NCBI RefSeq assembly: GCF_000430665.1
Contig: NZ_AUML01000026.1
Span: 17,284 to 81,283 of the forward strand
Reading direction: 5' to 3'
From: Aquimarina muelleri DSM 19832
GTDB taxonomy: Bacteria; Bacteroidota; Bacteroidia; Flavobacteriales; Flavobacteriaceae
DNA: 64,000 nt
The notes beneath the pieces were generated by a model. It did not search any database and was not told the DNA's origin. It saw only the letters and a list, made by a program, of their open reading frames with translations. Shown piece after piece: positions 20,101 through 28,779 of this stretch (positions are counted from its first letter, which is position 1; each line of letters begins with the position of its first letter). A program made the position numbers and the translations under genes.

Positions 20101-20415
20101 TATGGTGAGGTAGAAGATTACACCGTTAATATCAATACAGCTTCTGTATCTAAAATAAACGAACTATCTCTGAGCCAAGATTTCAATGATTTAATATTAT
20201 ATCCAAACCCTGTTCATCAAGGTGTGCTATTTGTAAAAACGAAAATGAAAAGTAATACATCGTTCAAAATTGTTAATTATTTAGGTCAAGTAGTTTTACA
20301 GGACAAATTATCTGAAGATAATATTAATGTAGGACACTTACCTAATGGAATGTACATGTTAGAAGTAGATAATGGTAAACAGGTACAAATTAAAAGATTT
20401 ATTATAACAAAATAA
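17173..20415 (+). CDS. Secreted M14 zinc carboxypeptidase with FN3, MAM-like and GEVED domains and T9SS sorting tail
   Basis: The 1080-residue protein has a signal peptide (1-21). The M14 domain (about 115-410) shows the zinc ligands HGDE and the later catalytic-domain His in NFHGGTE, the Asn-Arg pair of DLNRNYP and the catalytic Glu in VTVELSNAK. Next come a carboxypeptidase regulatory-like domain (415-490), FN3 (about 495-575), a MAM/jelly-roll-like region (585-755), FN3 (760-845), a GEVED domain (850-965, ending GEVEDYTV) and a type A T9SS C-terminal domain (about 1005-1080, LYPNPV ... IKRFIITK). It should be exported by type IX secretion and digest extracellular protein. Confidence 0.95.
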   Translation: MKKYTMLMLLVLCTISISLFAQKSNKELAKEYLQLKGEVIFSFTIENKSELSSITKELAIVNFDKKNNIVKVMANTAQFTSFLEKEKTFTLSSEDNIVGYRTMTSDLGNKAATFPLTAYPTYTDYVSMMNDFATNNPSLCKIENIGATGEGDKSLLFVKLSDNANLNEQEPRVMYTSSMHGDEIAGYPMMLNLIDYLLGAYKDTSHPKHTEIKNLLDNNEVWINPLANPDGTFRNSPNNTSVANATRGNANNVDLNRNYPDPDDGVHPDGNSYQTETIAFMNFANSKHFVLSANFHGGTELINYPWDTYAGAHPDEDYFLHISKEYRDLCQANSPSGYFTAQNNGITNGYAWYEVQGGRQDYQIYNQKGKEVTVELSNAKTPPANQLVNYWNYNREALLTFLKQINYGIRGVVTDAVTNQPIQAKVTVVGRESYDSWTPTELPEGDYYRPIKAGTYNILYEAECYESVTLTGVAIADYTAVIKNVQLIPVAGVSPSGLVASSIEATTATIQWNSNSAATYDIRYRIIGSTSWTTVSSATNTINITGLLASTAYETQVRSNCASGASSPYSSSVNFTTADPQVCTGISSFPYTESFESGMGLWTNATGDDIDWTRDSGGTPSGTTGPATGQDGSFYLFTEASTNVTPPGSPNKIALLNSPCMDLTSLSGISLQFGYHMYGANMGTIEVLVSTNNGVNYTSLWTKTGDLGNIWNQASIDLTTYAGTTIQLQFKGTTGSSYRSDMAIDNIKIQSSDVDTEAPSVPANLITNAITATSIDLSWSASTDNIGVSGYDIYQATTLLSTVTTTSYTVTGLSPNTTYSFSVKAKDAAGNISASSNTISATTTNTSVNYCTSKGTNVSYEYIDYVEIGGITNSTAANAGYGDFTSLVGTIGYGTNTIIVSAGFANTAYREYWSVWIDYNQNGVFETTEQIVSNLSNSSDNQSFNFDVPSTALSGNTRMRVSMKYSTAAGACDTFTYGEVEDYTVNINTASVSKINELSLSQDFNDLILYPNPVHQGVLFVKTKMKSNTSFKIVNYLGQVVLQDKLSEDNINVGHLPNGMYMLEVDNGKQVQIKRFIITK

Positions 20416-20446
20416 ATTTAGGTCTTTATAATACTTACTATCTATA

Positions 20447-20499
20447 AATAGGCGAAGTCAAGAAAATCAAAAATATTGATTCTCTTGACTTCGCCTATT
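20447..20499 (+). terminator. Long-stem terminator after the M14 gene
   Basis: AATAGGCGAAGTCAAGA and its exact complement form a 17-bp stem, with a smaller inner stem (AATC/GATT). It is 31 nt after the M14 stop and convergent with the HTH gene, so it may serve both directions. Confidence 0.75.
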
Positions 20500-20654
20500 C
20501 ATAGTAATTCAAATTACCGCCTAATAAGTATATAAAAGGCGTATCATTAGTGTTTGTTTAGGTTACCATAAGAAATAAAATTTCAAATAGTTTTTTTATT
20601 AAAAAAACTGTAATAGATTAATCTACTCCTAAATCTTTTATACTACCAAAGAAA

Positions 20655-20864
20655 TTATTTGTCTTTCAAATCAATAATATCTCTTATTTCTACACCCATA
20701 TAATCTGCAATTTTTTGTAGTCTCTCAAAATCTTTTACCAAATCTTTTCGCTTTACTACATAATCTCCTGCCTGAGGACTAACTCCAAGAACCTTAGATA
20801 TACCATATACCGTTTTTGCTCCTTTACTTTTTTTAAGGAGCCTTTTTAGTTTCTTATTTACCAT
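20655..20864 (-). CDS. Small helix-turn-helix DNA-binding protein
   Basis: The protein has 69 residues from the ATG at 20862-20864. An ATG five codons upstream is less likely, because a TATGTTTG -7-like element on this strand (20867-20874) would lie within it. An HTH of the XRE/Cro type is visible: KTVYGISKVLGVSPQAGDYV, then a second helix pair with YMGVEIRDIIDL. It is divergent from the small exported protein at 20978, with direct repeats between them that could be its sites. Function unknown. Confidence 0.65.
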   Translation of the reverse strand: MVNKKLKRLLKKSKGAKTVYGISKVLGVSPQAGDYVVKRKDLVKDFERLQKIADYMGVEIRDIIDLKDK

Positions 20865-20881
20865 AAAACAAACATACATAT

Positions 20882-20938
20882 AATATTTGATTATTAAAAT
20901 AAATTTTTATTAAAAATATATTTGATTATTAAAAATAT
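20882..20938. repeat. Direct repeat pair between divergent genes
   Basis: ATATTTGATTATTAAAA occurs near 20882-20899 and again near 20921-20937, about 39 nt apart, in the gap between the HTH gene and the 116-codon gene. These are candidate operator sites, but the region is so A/T-rich that chance is possible. Confidence 0.4.
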
Positions 20939-20977
20939 GTTTGTATATTCGATCCATACAAAATCAAATCATCCACT

Positions 20978-21328
20978 ATGAAACTTTTATTTGCAACAGT
21001 AGTATTTTTTGTGTTTTTTGGAAGTGCTGCTACTTTTAAAACAGAACCTGTATCTTTTGATGAAAAGAAAAAGACAGAAAAGAAAAAAGAAGAAGTGAAT
21101 ACAGTACAAAAGAGAAATGTTCACTCCATTAAAAAATGGAAAATGACAATTGAATATGCTAATGGTAATATTATTTCTAAAACCATAGTAGTTAGTAAAA
21201 ACTCTAACCTAAGTGCTTTAGAAACAGCTTTTAAAGAAGCAGATAAATATTTAGAGAATAGAAAAAACGTAAAAGAATACAGTATATCCCCATTAAGTGA
21301 CACTTATGTTTTACTAGCAGGAGATTAA
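20978..21328 (+). CDS. Hypothetical exported protein
   Basis: The 116-residue protein has an N-terminal hydrophobic segment (3-19) that looks like a signal peptide, a Lys/Glu-rich stretch (28-45) and a compact C-terminal part. I recognise no family. It is divergent from the HTH gene and followed by a clear terminator, so it is a one-gene unit. Confidence 0.65.
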   Translation: MKLLFATVVFFVFFGSAATFKTEPVSFDEKKKTEKKKEEVNTVQKRNVHSIKKWKMTIEYANGNIISKTIVVSKNSNLSALETAFKEADKYLENRKNVKEYSISPLSDTYVLLAGD

Positions 21329-21370
21329 GAAGTATAAAAAAGCCATGAACAATAACCTACTATTTATAAA

Positions 21371-21397
21371 AAAGACCGTTTTGAACGGTCTTTTTTT
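21371..21397 (+). terminator. Terminator after the 116-codon gene
   Basis: AAAGACCGTT-TTG-AACGGTCTTT forms a perfect 10-bp stem followed by a T run. Confidence 0.85.
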
Positions 21398-21444
21398 ATT
21401 ACAAATAAGAGATAATTATAAAAAACAGTATATATTTAGTCCCT

Positions 21445-22014
21445 ATGAAAAATATCTACTTACTTATATTCCTATTAGGAAACGTTACATTTTCTTTTTC
21501 TCAAACAGAGAGTGAAGCAAAACAGTTTTGGAACTCTTTACAAAATTTATGTGGAAAATCTTATGAAGGTAAGCTGGAATTACCCGTTAATGATAAACAA
21601 TTTGGAGAAAAACGTTTAGTAATGAACGTAAAATATTGCAATGAAAGCACCATTAAAATACCATTTTTTGTTGGGGATGATAAATCTAGAACTTGGGTGC
21701 TAACGTATAAAGATAACCGTATAAGTTTAAAACACGACCATAGGCATAAAGATGGTTCTGAGGATGAAATTACCCAATATGGTGGTGTCTCAACTAATTC
21801 TGGGCAAAAAAATATACAAATTTTTCCAGCAGACGAAGAAACAAAAATAAGGATACCATCTGCTTCTACTAATGTTTGGTGGATAACTATAGACGATAAA
21901 ACATTCTCATATAATTTACAACGAATAGGAACACAACGAATATTTAAAGTGGTTATGGATCTTACAAAACCAATAGAAAATTCGGATATACCTTGGGGAT
22001 GGAAAGAGAAATAA
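21445..22014 (+). CDS. Hypothetical secreted protein
   Basis: The 189-residue protein has a clear signal peptide (MKNIYLLIFLLGNVTFSFSQ, cleavage after about residue 19). The mature part has one Cys near residue 36 and another near 72, and a His/Asp-rich segment HDHRHKDGSEDE (about 109-120) that could bind metal. It does not match a family I recognise. It precedes the metal-efflux genes but has no visible operon link. Confidence 0.7.
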   Translation: MKNIYLLIFLLGNVTFSFSQTESEAKQFWNSLQNLCGKSYEGKLELPVNDKQFGEKRLVMNVKYCNESTIKIPFFVGDDKSRTWVLTYKDNRISLKHDHRHKDGSEDEITQYGGVSTNSGQKNIQIFPADEETKIRIPSASTNVWWITIDDKTFSYNLQRIGTQRIFKVVMDLTKPIENSDIPWGWKEK

Positions 22015-22121
22015 CCGTAGTCAAAATCTTCAAAATAAATAACCTATATAATTTAAAATAAAAATTAAACTTCTGTTAAACAAAACGTAGTATATCTATT
22101 TTTTGTAAATTTGTTTTGTAT

Positions 22122-22535
22122 ATGAAAAGTGTTATTCACAAAATATGGTCTGTTATAATGGCGTTGGTAGTGGTATTCTCTACCATGTCATTTACTTTAG
22201 ATATGCATTATTGTGGTAACACTTTAGTAGATGTAGCGGTATTTAAAAAAGCAAAATCTTGTGGAATGGAGAATTCTGTTTCTAAATCAAGTTCTTGCGA
22301 TATAATTAAAAAAAGTTGTTGCACCGATAAGCAGGTTAGTATAGAAGGTCAAGATGAATTAAAAATTTCACTAGACAAAATTACTTTACAACAACAAATT
22401 TTTATAACTTCTTATTATTTTTCTTTTATAAATCCTTTTATAGATTTAGAAGATAACATCTTTTCTTTTGTAGAATTTCCTCCTCCGTTTTTTGTCAGAA
22501 ATATATATGCAGTAAACGAATCCTTTCTTATTTGA
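22122..22535 (+). CDS. HYC_CC_PP family small membrane/secreted protein
   Basis: The protein has 137 residues from the ATG at 22122; a TTG two codons earlier is in frame but unneeded. An N-terminal hydrophobic segment (about 10-25) is followed by the motifs that name this family: HYC, a CC pair (SCCTDK) and prolines (FPPPFF). The Cys residues, HYC motif and position directly before a heavy-metal pump suggest metal binding in the periplasm. The function is not established. Confidence 0.8.
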   Translation: MKSVIHKIWSVIMALVVVFSTMSFTLDMHYCGNTLVDVAVFKKAKSCGMENSVSKSSSCDIIKKSCCTDKQVSIEGQDELKISLDKITLQQQIFITSYYFSFINPFIDLEDNIFSFVEFPPPFFVRNIYAVNESFLI

Positions 22536-22633
22536 TTTATTATTTAATTTTTAGACCCATGATCATTGGGTAAAAGTTGTTGTTAGTAGCCTAAGAACAC
22601 TTATTTTCTAAAATATTTAATAATCAGATTCAT

Positions 22634-25600
22634 ATGCTAAATAGAAGCATTAAATTTCTTATAGAAAACAAACTTGTAGCGTTTTTGATACTTATCCTTT
22701 TTATAGGATGGGGGATTGTAAACGCACCATTTGATTGGAAAACAGGAATATTGCCGAGTAACCCTGTAGCTGTAGATGCTATTCCTGATATAGGCGAAAA
22801 TCAACAAATTGTTTTTACCAAATGGCAAGGGAAATCGCCGCAAGATATTGAAAATCAAATAACCTATCCTTTAACAACAGCACTTTTAGGTATGCCAGGT
22901 GTTAAAACGATTAGAAGCTCTTCCATGTTTGGGTTTTCTAGTATTTATATCATTTTTGAAGAAGATATAGAGTTTTACTGGAGTCGAAGTCGTATTCTTG
23001 AAAAATTAAACTCTTTACCAAACGGGGTTTTACCAAACAATGTAACTCCAGCATTAGGACCAGATGCTACTGCATTAGGTCAAATTTTTTGGTATACTCT
23101 AGAAGGAAGAGACAAAGATAGAAATGTTACAGGAGGGTGGGATTTACAAGAATTACGTAGCATACAAGATTATTACGTTAAATATTCATTATCCTCGTCA
23201 AAAGGTGTTTCAGAAGTAGCATCTATAGGTGGTTATGTGCAAGAATATCAAGTAGATGTAGATCCTGAAAAAATGCGACAATACAATGTATCTCTTGGAC
23301 AAGTTGTAAAAGCAGTTAAAGAAAGTAATCAAGATATTGGGGCGCAGACATTAGAAATCAATCAAGCAGAATATTTAGTACGAGGATTAGGATATATAAA
23401 ATCTGTAGCAGATATTGAAAACGCTGTAGTAACTTCCAAAAATTTTACTTCCTTACGTATTAAGGATATCGCTATAGTTACATTGGGACCTGCCGCCAGG
23501 AGAGGTATTCTGGACAAAGAAGGAGCCGAAGTTGTTGGGGGAGTGGTTGTAGCTCGTTATGGTGCAAACCCTATGGAAGTCATTACAAATGTGAAGGCAA
23601 AAATAGAAGAACTTAAAGATGGACTACCATCAAAAGTATTAGTAGACGGGCGTACTTCTCAACTTACTATAATACCGTTTTATGATCGTACAGAGCTTAT
23701 TGAAGAAACCCTAGATACACTCAATGAAGCGCTTACTTTAGAAATCCTGATTACTATTTTAGTAATTATCATAATGGTATTTAATCTTAGAGCATCTATT
23801 TTAATTTCGGGCTTATTACCAGTTGCCGTATTAATGGTTTTTATAGCTATGAAGTTATTTAATGTAGATGCAAATATTGTTGCACTTTCGGGTATAGCTA
23901 TTGCTATTGGTACAATGGTTGATGTAGGTGTTATCCTAGCCGAAAATATGATACGACATCTGGACGATGAAAAATTACGTCTCAACCAGAGTGGAGAACC
24001 TTATTCTACTAATGAAATTATCTACAATGCAACCGCCGAAGTTTCTGGTGCTATATTAACTGCCGTATTAACAACCATTATTAGTTTTGTTCCGGTATTT
24101 ACAATGATAGGAGCAGAAGGCAAGTTGTTTAGACCCTTGGCATTTACAAAAACGATGGCACTTTCGGCATCACTAATTATTGCTTTATTTTTAATCCCAC
24201 CATTTGCAGCCTACTTATTTAAAAAAACACAAATAAAAGCGCTTTCAAAATATATATTGAATGTGATTTTAATTCTATCAGGAATTGTTGCAATTTTTTA
24301 TGGATATTGGTTAGGATCTATTCTTGTCGCTTTCGGGATTACAGGAATCTTATTTGTAAAACGAGAAGGCAAAGCATACGACTTATCTGTTTTTGCTTTT
24401 CACTTTAAAGGGAATCAAAACATAATAAATATTATTATTTCTTCCATCGCCATTATATTTTTGCTTGCCCAATATTGGCGACCTCTTGGCTTTGATAGAA
24501 GTATTGCCATCAATCTTATTTTTGTATCGATTATATGCTTTGGGATTTTAGGAATATTTACCATTTTCAGAAGATTTTATGAACGTATTTTACAATGGGC
24601 GCTGGCAAATAAACTGTTGTTTATCCTAATTCCGTTAACTGTGCTTATTTGTGGAGGTCTTATTTACAAAAACACAGGAAAAGAATTTATGCCATCTCTT
24701 AATGAAGGTTCGTTTCTTTTAATGCCTACATCGCTCCCTCATGCTGGTGTTCAAGAAAATAAACGCGTGCTGCAACAATTAGATATGGCAGTGGCAACGA
24801 TTCCTGAAATTGAAACTGTAGTAGGGAAATCAGGAAGAACAGAATCAGCATTAGATCCGGCACCGCTATCGATGTACGAAAATATGATTCAGTATAAACC
24901 TGAGTATATGCACAATACCAAAGGTAAAAAACAACGGTATAAAGTAAATGAAGATGGGCTTTTTGTGAATACAGATGGAAAACTTACTAATAATCCAAAT
25001 AACAATGCCTTTTCAAAAAATAAGAATTATGAAGCTTCAAAACTAAGAGACCCGTTTCATATCCATAGAGAGCAATTAATTGAAGATAGAAATGGAGATT
25101 ACTACAGAAACTGGCGACCAGAAATAAAAAATCCTGAGGATATCTGGGATGAAATCGTAAAAGTTACAAAACTTCCTGGGGTTACATCAGCACCAAAATT
25201 ACAGCCTATCGAAACCAGACTGGTAATGCTTCAAACAGGGATGCGCGCTCCAATGGGGATTAAAGTAAAAGGGCAGGATTTAAAGCAAATTGAAGCTTTT
25301 GGACTGCAATTAGAATCCATACTAAAACAAGCAGAAGGCGTTAAAGAACAAGCCGTTTTTGCAGATCGTATTGTTGGCAAACCTTATTTGTTGATGGATA
25401 TCAATAGAGAGCAATTGGCAAGATACGGTATCTCGATTATAGATGTTCAGGAAGTATTAGAGATAGCAGTAGGAGGTATGCCACTCACACAAACGGTTGA
25501 AGGAAGGGAGCGTTATGATGTGCGTGTACGTTACCCGAGAGAGTTACGAGGGAATCCAGAAGACTTAAAGAAAATCTATATCCCTGTAGAAAAAGGTAGT

Positions 25601-26431
25601 CCCGTTCCGCTAGGCGAATTAGTAGATATTCGATATGAACAAGGAGCACAAGTCATAAAAAGCGAAGATACTTTTTTAGTTGGCTATGTGCTTTTTGATA
25701 AGCTAGACGGTTTTGCCGAGGTAAATGTAGTCGAAAATGCTCAGGAATTAATCCAACAGAAAATCAAAACAGGAGAACTACGTGTACCAAAAGGTATTAG
25801 CTATCAATTTACTGGTACTTATGAAAATCAGATAAGAGCAGAAAAAACACTTTCTGTTGTAGTACCTCTGGCGCTGGCTATTATTTTCTTGATTTTGTAT
25901 TTTCAATTTAAATCGGTTTCTACATCCCTGATGGTATTTACAGGAATCGCGGTAGCCTTTGCAGGGGGATTTATTATGATTTGGTTATATGGACAAGATT
26001 GGTTCTTCAATTTTAACTTGTTTGGCGAGAATATGCGGGATTTGTTTCATATGAAAACAATAAATCTAAGTGTAGCAGTCTGGGTAGGTTTTATAGCATT
26101 ATTTGGTATTGCTACAGATGATGGAGTGGTGATGGCAACATACCTTACTCAATCTTTTAATCTTGAAAAACCTGCTAACAAAAAAGATATCAGGCATGTA
26201 GCTCTTGAAGCGGCAAGTAAAAGAATCCGACCTTGTTTAATGACAACAGTAACCACAATTTTAGCGCTCCTGCCAGTACTAACATCTACCGGAAAAGGAA
26301 GTGATATTATGATACCTATGGCTATACCAATTTTTGGAGGAATGGTGATAGATATTACCTCTTATTTTATTGTCCCCGTACTTTATAGTTGGAGAGAAGA
26401 GTTTAAGTTGAAAGTGAAAAGTGTAGAGTGA
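22634..26431 (+). CDS. cusA: CusA/CzcA-type heavy-metal efflux RND pump
   Basis: The 1265-residue inner-membrane proton-driven pump exports Cu(I)/Ag(I) or a similar metal. The RND layout is clear: an N-terminal helix, periplasmic domains, the helix with AIAIGTMVDVGVILAEN, a second periplasmic half and a C-terminal helix bundle with GIATDDGVV. The Met-rich segment RLVMLQTGMRAPMG resembles the metal-binding region of CusA. It is about 200 residues longer than E. coli CusA, partly through an extra periplasmic loop (about 755-840), as is common in Bacteroidota. The adaptor and channel are encoded downstream. Confidence 0.94.
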   Translation: MLNRSIKFLIENKLVAFLILILFIGWGIVNAPFDWKTGILPSNPVAVDAIPDIGENQQIVFTKWQGKSPQDIENQITYPLTTALLGMPGVKTIRSSSMFGFSSIYIIFEEDIEFYWSRSRILEKLNSLPNGVLPNNVTPALGPDATALGQIFWYTLEGRDKDRNVTGGWDLQELRSIQDYYVKYSLSSSKGVSEVASIGGYVQEYQVDVDPEKMRQYNVSLGQVVKAVKESNQDIGAQTLEINQAEYLVRGLGYIKSVADIENAVVTSKNFTSLRIKDIAIVTLGPAARRGILDKEGAEVVGGVVVARYGANPMEVITNVKAKIEELKDGLPSKVLVDGRTSQLTIIPFYDRTELIEETLDTLNEALTLEILITILVIIIMVFNLRASILISGLLPVAVLMVFIAMKLFNVDANIVALSGIAIAIGTMVDVGVILAENMIRHLDDEKLRLNQSGEPYSTNEIIYNATAEVSGAILTAVLTTIISFVPVFTMIGAEGKLFRPLAFTKTMALSASLIIALFLIPPFAAYLFKKTQIKALSKYILNVILILSGIVAIFYGYWLGSILVAFGITGILFVKREGKAYDLSVFAFHFKGNQNIINIIISSIAIIFLLAQYWRPLGFDRSIAINLIFVSIICFGILGIFTIFRRFYERILQWALANKLLFILIPLTVLICGGLIYKNTGKEFMPSLNEGSFLLMPTSLPHAGVQENKRVLQQLDMAVATIPEIETVVGKSGRTESALDPAPLSMYENMIQYKPEYMHNTKGKKQRYKVNEDGLFVNTDGKLTNNPNNNAFSKNKNYEASKLRDPFHIHREQLIEDRNGDYYRNWRPEIKNPEDIWDEIVKVTKLPGVTSAPKLQPIETRLVMLQTGMRAPMGIKVKGQDLKQIEAFGLQLESILKQAEGVKEQAVFADRIVGKPYLLMDINREQLARYGISIIDVQEVLEIAVGGMPLTQTVEGRERYDVRVRYPRELRGNPEDLKKIYIPVEKGSPVPLGELVDIRYEQGAQVIKSEDTFLVGYVLFDKLDGFAEVNVVENAQELIQQKIKTGELRVPKGISYQFTGTYENQIRAEKTLSVVVPLALAIIFLILYFQFKSVSTSLMVFTGIAVAFAGGFIMIWLYGQDWFFNFNLFGENMRDLFHMKTINLSVAVWVGFIALFGIATDDGVVMATYLTQSFNLEKPANKKDIRHVALEAASKRIRPCLMTTVTTILALLPVLTSTGKGSDIMIPMAIPIFGGMVIDITSYFIVPVLYSWREEFKLKVKSVE

Positions 26432-26442
26432 AAAATTGAATT

Positions 26443-26790
26443 ATGCCAGAAAGTATTTTAAAACTTAAAAGTTATCCATTTGCTATACAAATCGTTAAAG
26501 TTTTTCAATCTCTTATTGGAGAGAAAAAAGAATATGTAATGAGTAAGCAATTAATACGAAGTGGAACCGCAATAGGTACTTTAATTAGAGAAGCTGAATT
26601 TGCGCAAAGTAAAAAAGACTTTATTAATAAAATGAGTGTTTCTTTAAAAGAGGCTAATGAAACACTGTATTGGATTGATTTATTAAAGGATACAGATTAT
26701 ATCGATTTGAAGAATCTAATGACATCAGACTGCAAAGAATTAATAGCAATGCTAGTAAGTTCAATCAAAACTACAAAATCAAGATTGTAA
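26443..26790 (+). CDS. Four-helix bundle protein (S23/IVS-type)
   Basis: The 115-residue protein is entirely helical. It carries the family hallmarks KSYPFAIQIVKVF near the start, the SKQLIRSGTAIGTLIREA helix and a C-terminal LIAMLVSSIKTTKS. Such genes occur as insertions in 23S rRNA intervening sequences and between protein genes in Bacteroidota. The function is unknown. Here it interrupts an efflux operon, 11 nt after cusA and 1 nt before the channel ORF, and brings A/G-rich flanks typical of such insertions. Confidence 0.9.
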   Translation: MPESILKLKSYPFAIQIVKVFQSLIGEKKEYVMSKQLIRSGTAIGTLIREAEFAQSKKDFINKMSVSLKEANETLYWIDLLKDTDYIDLKNLMTSDCKELIAMLVSSIKTTKSRL

Positions 26791-26791
26791 T

Positions 26792-28198
26792 ATGAAAGGG
26801 ATTATAAATAATACAGAAAAACTAAAAGAAAAAGAAACGGTACAAATTACAATTTCTATTCTCTCATTTATTATAAATAAACTAAAAGGTACTTTTTATT
26901 TAAAAAGTATTTTTAACTCTTCTCTTTTTACTATTCGTGTTTCATTTTCCGCTTATAACTATTCACTTATATCTTTTCACTACAAAAAAGCATTAACCTT
27001 CATTTTTCTATTATTCTTTTTTCATTTTTCCTATGCCCAACAATTAGAATCCTATATTAAAGAGGCAGAACAAAACAACCCTCAAATACAAGCTTTTGAA
27101 TTGCGGTATGCTATTGCTAATGAAAAAACTAATGAAGTAAGTAATATACCCAATACCCAGTTTAGTGCAGGTTATTTTGTGAGTGAACCCGAAACACGAA
27201 CAGGAGCACAACGAGCAAAGTTTTCTGTGCAACAAATGCTACCATGGTTTGGAACCATTACTGCAAGAAAAAATTATGTAACAAGTATTGCAGAAACAGA
27301 ATATGTAGATATTACTATTCTTAAGCGAAAATTAGCCCTTTCGGTTTCTACCTCTTTTTACCAATTGTTTTCTTTGTATAAAAAACAAAAAATACTAGAA
27401 GATAATATAGGGCTTTTAAAAACTTATGAAAAATTGGCATTAACATCTGTTGAAGTAGGAAAAGCCTCTGCTGTAGATGTATTAAAATTACAAATACGGC
27501 AAAATGAATTGAAACAAAAAAAGGAAATTTTAGAACAAGAATACCTTTCAGAAGTAGCAGTATTTAATAGCTTTTTAAATCGAAAATCTAATCTAGAGAT
27601 AGTATTACCAACAGAAATGAATTTGCCAGTAACAAATTTTAGAATTGATGAGGAAGATCTATCTCTTAATCCAGAATTACTTAAATATGATAAATTGTAT
27701 GAAAGCATACAACAATCTGAACTACTTAATCAAAAAGAAAGAGCCCCGCAAATAGGATTTGGATTAGATTATGTTCCTGTATCTCAAAGATCAGATGTTA
27801 TGATGAGCGATAATGGTAAAGATATCATCATGCCAATGGTATTTGTTTCGATACCTGTATTTAACAAAAAATATAATTCTAAAACTCGCCAAAATGAGCT
27901 CCGTCAACAAGAAATTGAAGCAGAAAAAAACGAAAAACATAACCAATTAAAAGTACTTTTAGCTAAAGCGATATCTACTATGAACATAGCTAAGATTCAA
28001 TTTAAAACCCAGCAAGAAAATTTAATACAAACTAAGAATGCAGAACAAATTTTAATAAAGAATTATGAAACAGGAACGGTTAATTTTAATGATATTTTAG
28101 ATATTCAGGAATTACAACTTAAATTTAAAACCCAACAAATAGAGAGTATACAGTTATTTTATATACAAGCGGCAATACATAATTATTTAACAAATTAA
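26792..28198 (+). CDS. TolC-family outer-membrane efflux protein with displaced start
   Basis: The protein has 468 residues. From about residue 85 it is a TolC/CusC-like channel: two alpha-helical OEP repeats rich in Asn, Gln, Lys and Glu with conserved RQNELKQKKEILEQEYL and DILDIQELQLKFKTQQIE. The signal peptide (ALTFIFLLFFFHFSYAQ) sits inside, at about 67-83. The 65 residues before it look like random translation, and no ATG, GTG or TTG lies in frame close before it. The inserted S23 gene probably displaced the original start. Whether the product is exported is uncertain. Confidence 0.85.
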   Translation: MKGIINNTEKLKEKETVQITISILSFIINKLKGTFYLKSIFNSSLFTIRVSFSAYNYSLISFHYKKALTFIFLLFFFHFSYAQQLESYIKEAEQNNPQIQAFELRYAIANEKTNEVSNIPNTQFSAGYFVSEPETRTGAQRAKFSVQQMLPWFGTITARKNYVTSIAETEYVDITILKRKLALSVSTSFYQLFSLYKKQKILEDNIGLLKTYEKLALTSVEVGKASAVDVLKLQIRQNELKQKKEILEQEYLSEVAVFNSFLNRKSNLEIVLPTEMNLPVTNFRIDEEDLSLNPELLKYDKLYESIQQSELLNQKERAPQIGFGLDYVPVSQRSDVMMSDNGKDIIMPMVFVSIPVFNKKYNSKTRQNELRQQEIEAEKNEKHNQLKVLLAKAISTMNIAKIQFKTQQENLIQTKNAEQILIKNYETGTVNFNDILDIQELQLKFKTQQIESIQLFYIQAAIHNYLTN

Positions 28199-28224
28199 AA
28201 AACTAAATATTAAACACCAAAACA

Positions 28225-28779
28225 ATGAAAAACTTTAGAATACACTTAAAAATAATAGTAGTAGTATTTGTTACCATGACTATAATTTCATGTAAAGAAA
28301 ACAATAACAAAGTTGAAGAAAAAAAATCTTCAGAAGTTACTCTTAAAAAAGAAGAATCTAACACCAATAAAAATAGCGCAATAACGGCTGAATTTAGAAA
28401 CTCTAAAGCAACCGAGGCTTTTAAACATTATATAGATATTAAAACCGCTTTGGTAAAAAGTGATTCTAAAAAAGCAAAAAAATCGGCAGAAGAATTAGTT
28501 AAAGTATTACCTAGTATTGCTCTTAAAAAAGCTGCAGAAATAATAATTAATACAGATAATATTGAAGATCAACGAAAAGCTTTTTCTACAGTATCTTTAT
28601 TAATAGAAACCATAGTAAAAGAAACCATGACCACTGGCGAAATATACAAACAACATTGTCCTATGGCATTTGATAACAAAGGGGCATATTGGTTATCTAA
28701 AGAAAAAGAAATCAGAAACCCATATTTTGGAGATCGTATGTTAAAATGCGGATCGGTTACAGAGACTATAAAAAAGTGA
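28225..28779 (+). CDS. DUF3347 lipoprotein
   Basis: The 184-residue lipoprotein has a lipobox-like TIISC (Cys at 23). The DUF3347 domain (about 60-180) is helical and ends with QHCPMAF ... EIRNPYFGDRMLKCGSV, so two Cys and a Met are placed to bind metal. The same domain forms the C-terminus of the adaptor at 30920. It is probably a periplasmic metal-binding partner of the pump. Confidence 0.85.
   Translation: MKNFRIHLKIIVVVFVTMTIISCKENNNKVEEKKSSEVTLKKEESNTNKNSAITAEFRNSKATEAFKHYIDIKTALVKSDSKKAKKSAEELVKVLPSIALKKAAEIIINTDNIEDQRKAFSTVSLLIETIVKETMTTGEIYKQHCPMAFDNKGAYWLSKEKEIRNPYFGDRMLKCGSVTETIKK

Noticed and set aside
26443..26790. S23 gene as a sign of a 23S rRNA intervening sequence
   Set aside because: It lies between protein genes and no rRNA sequence flanks it.
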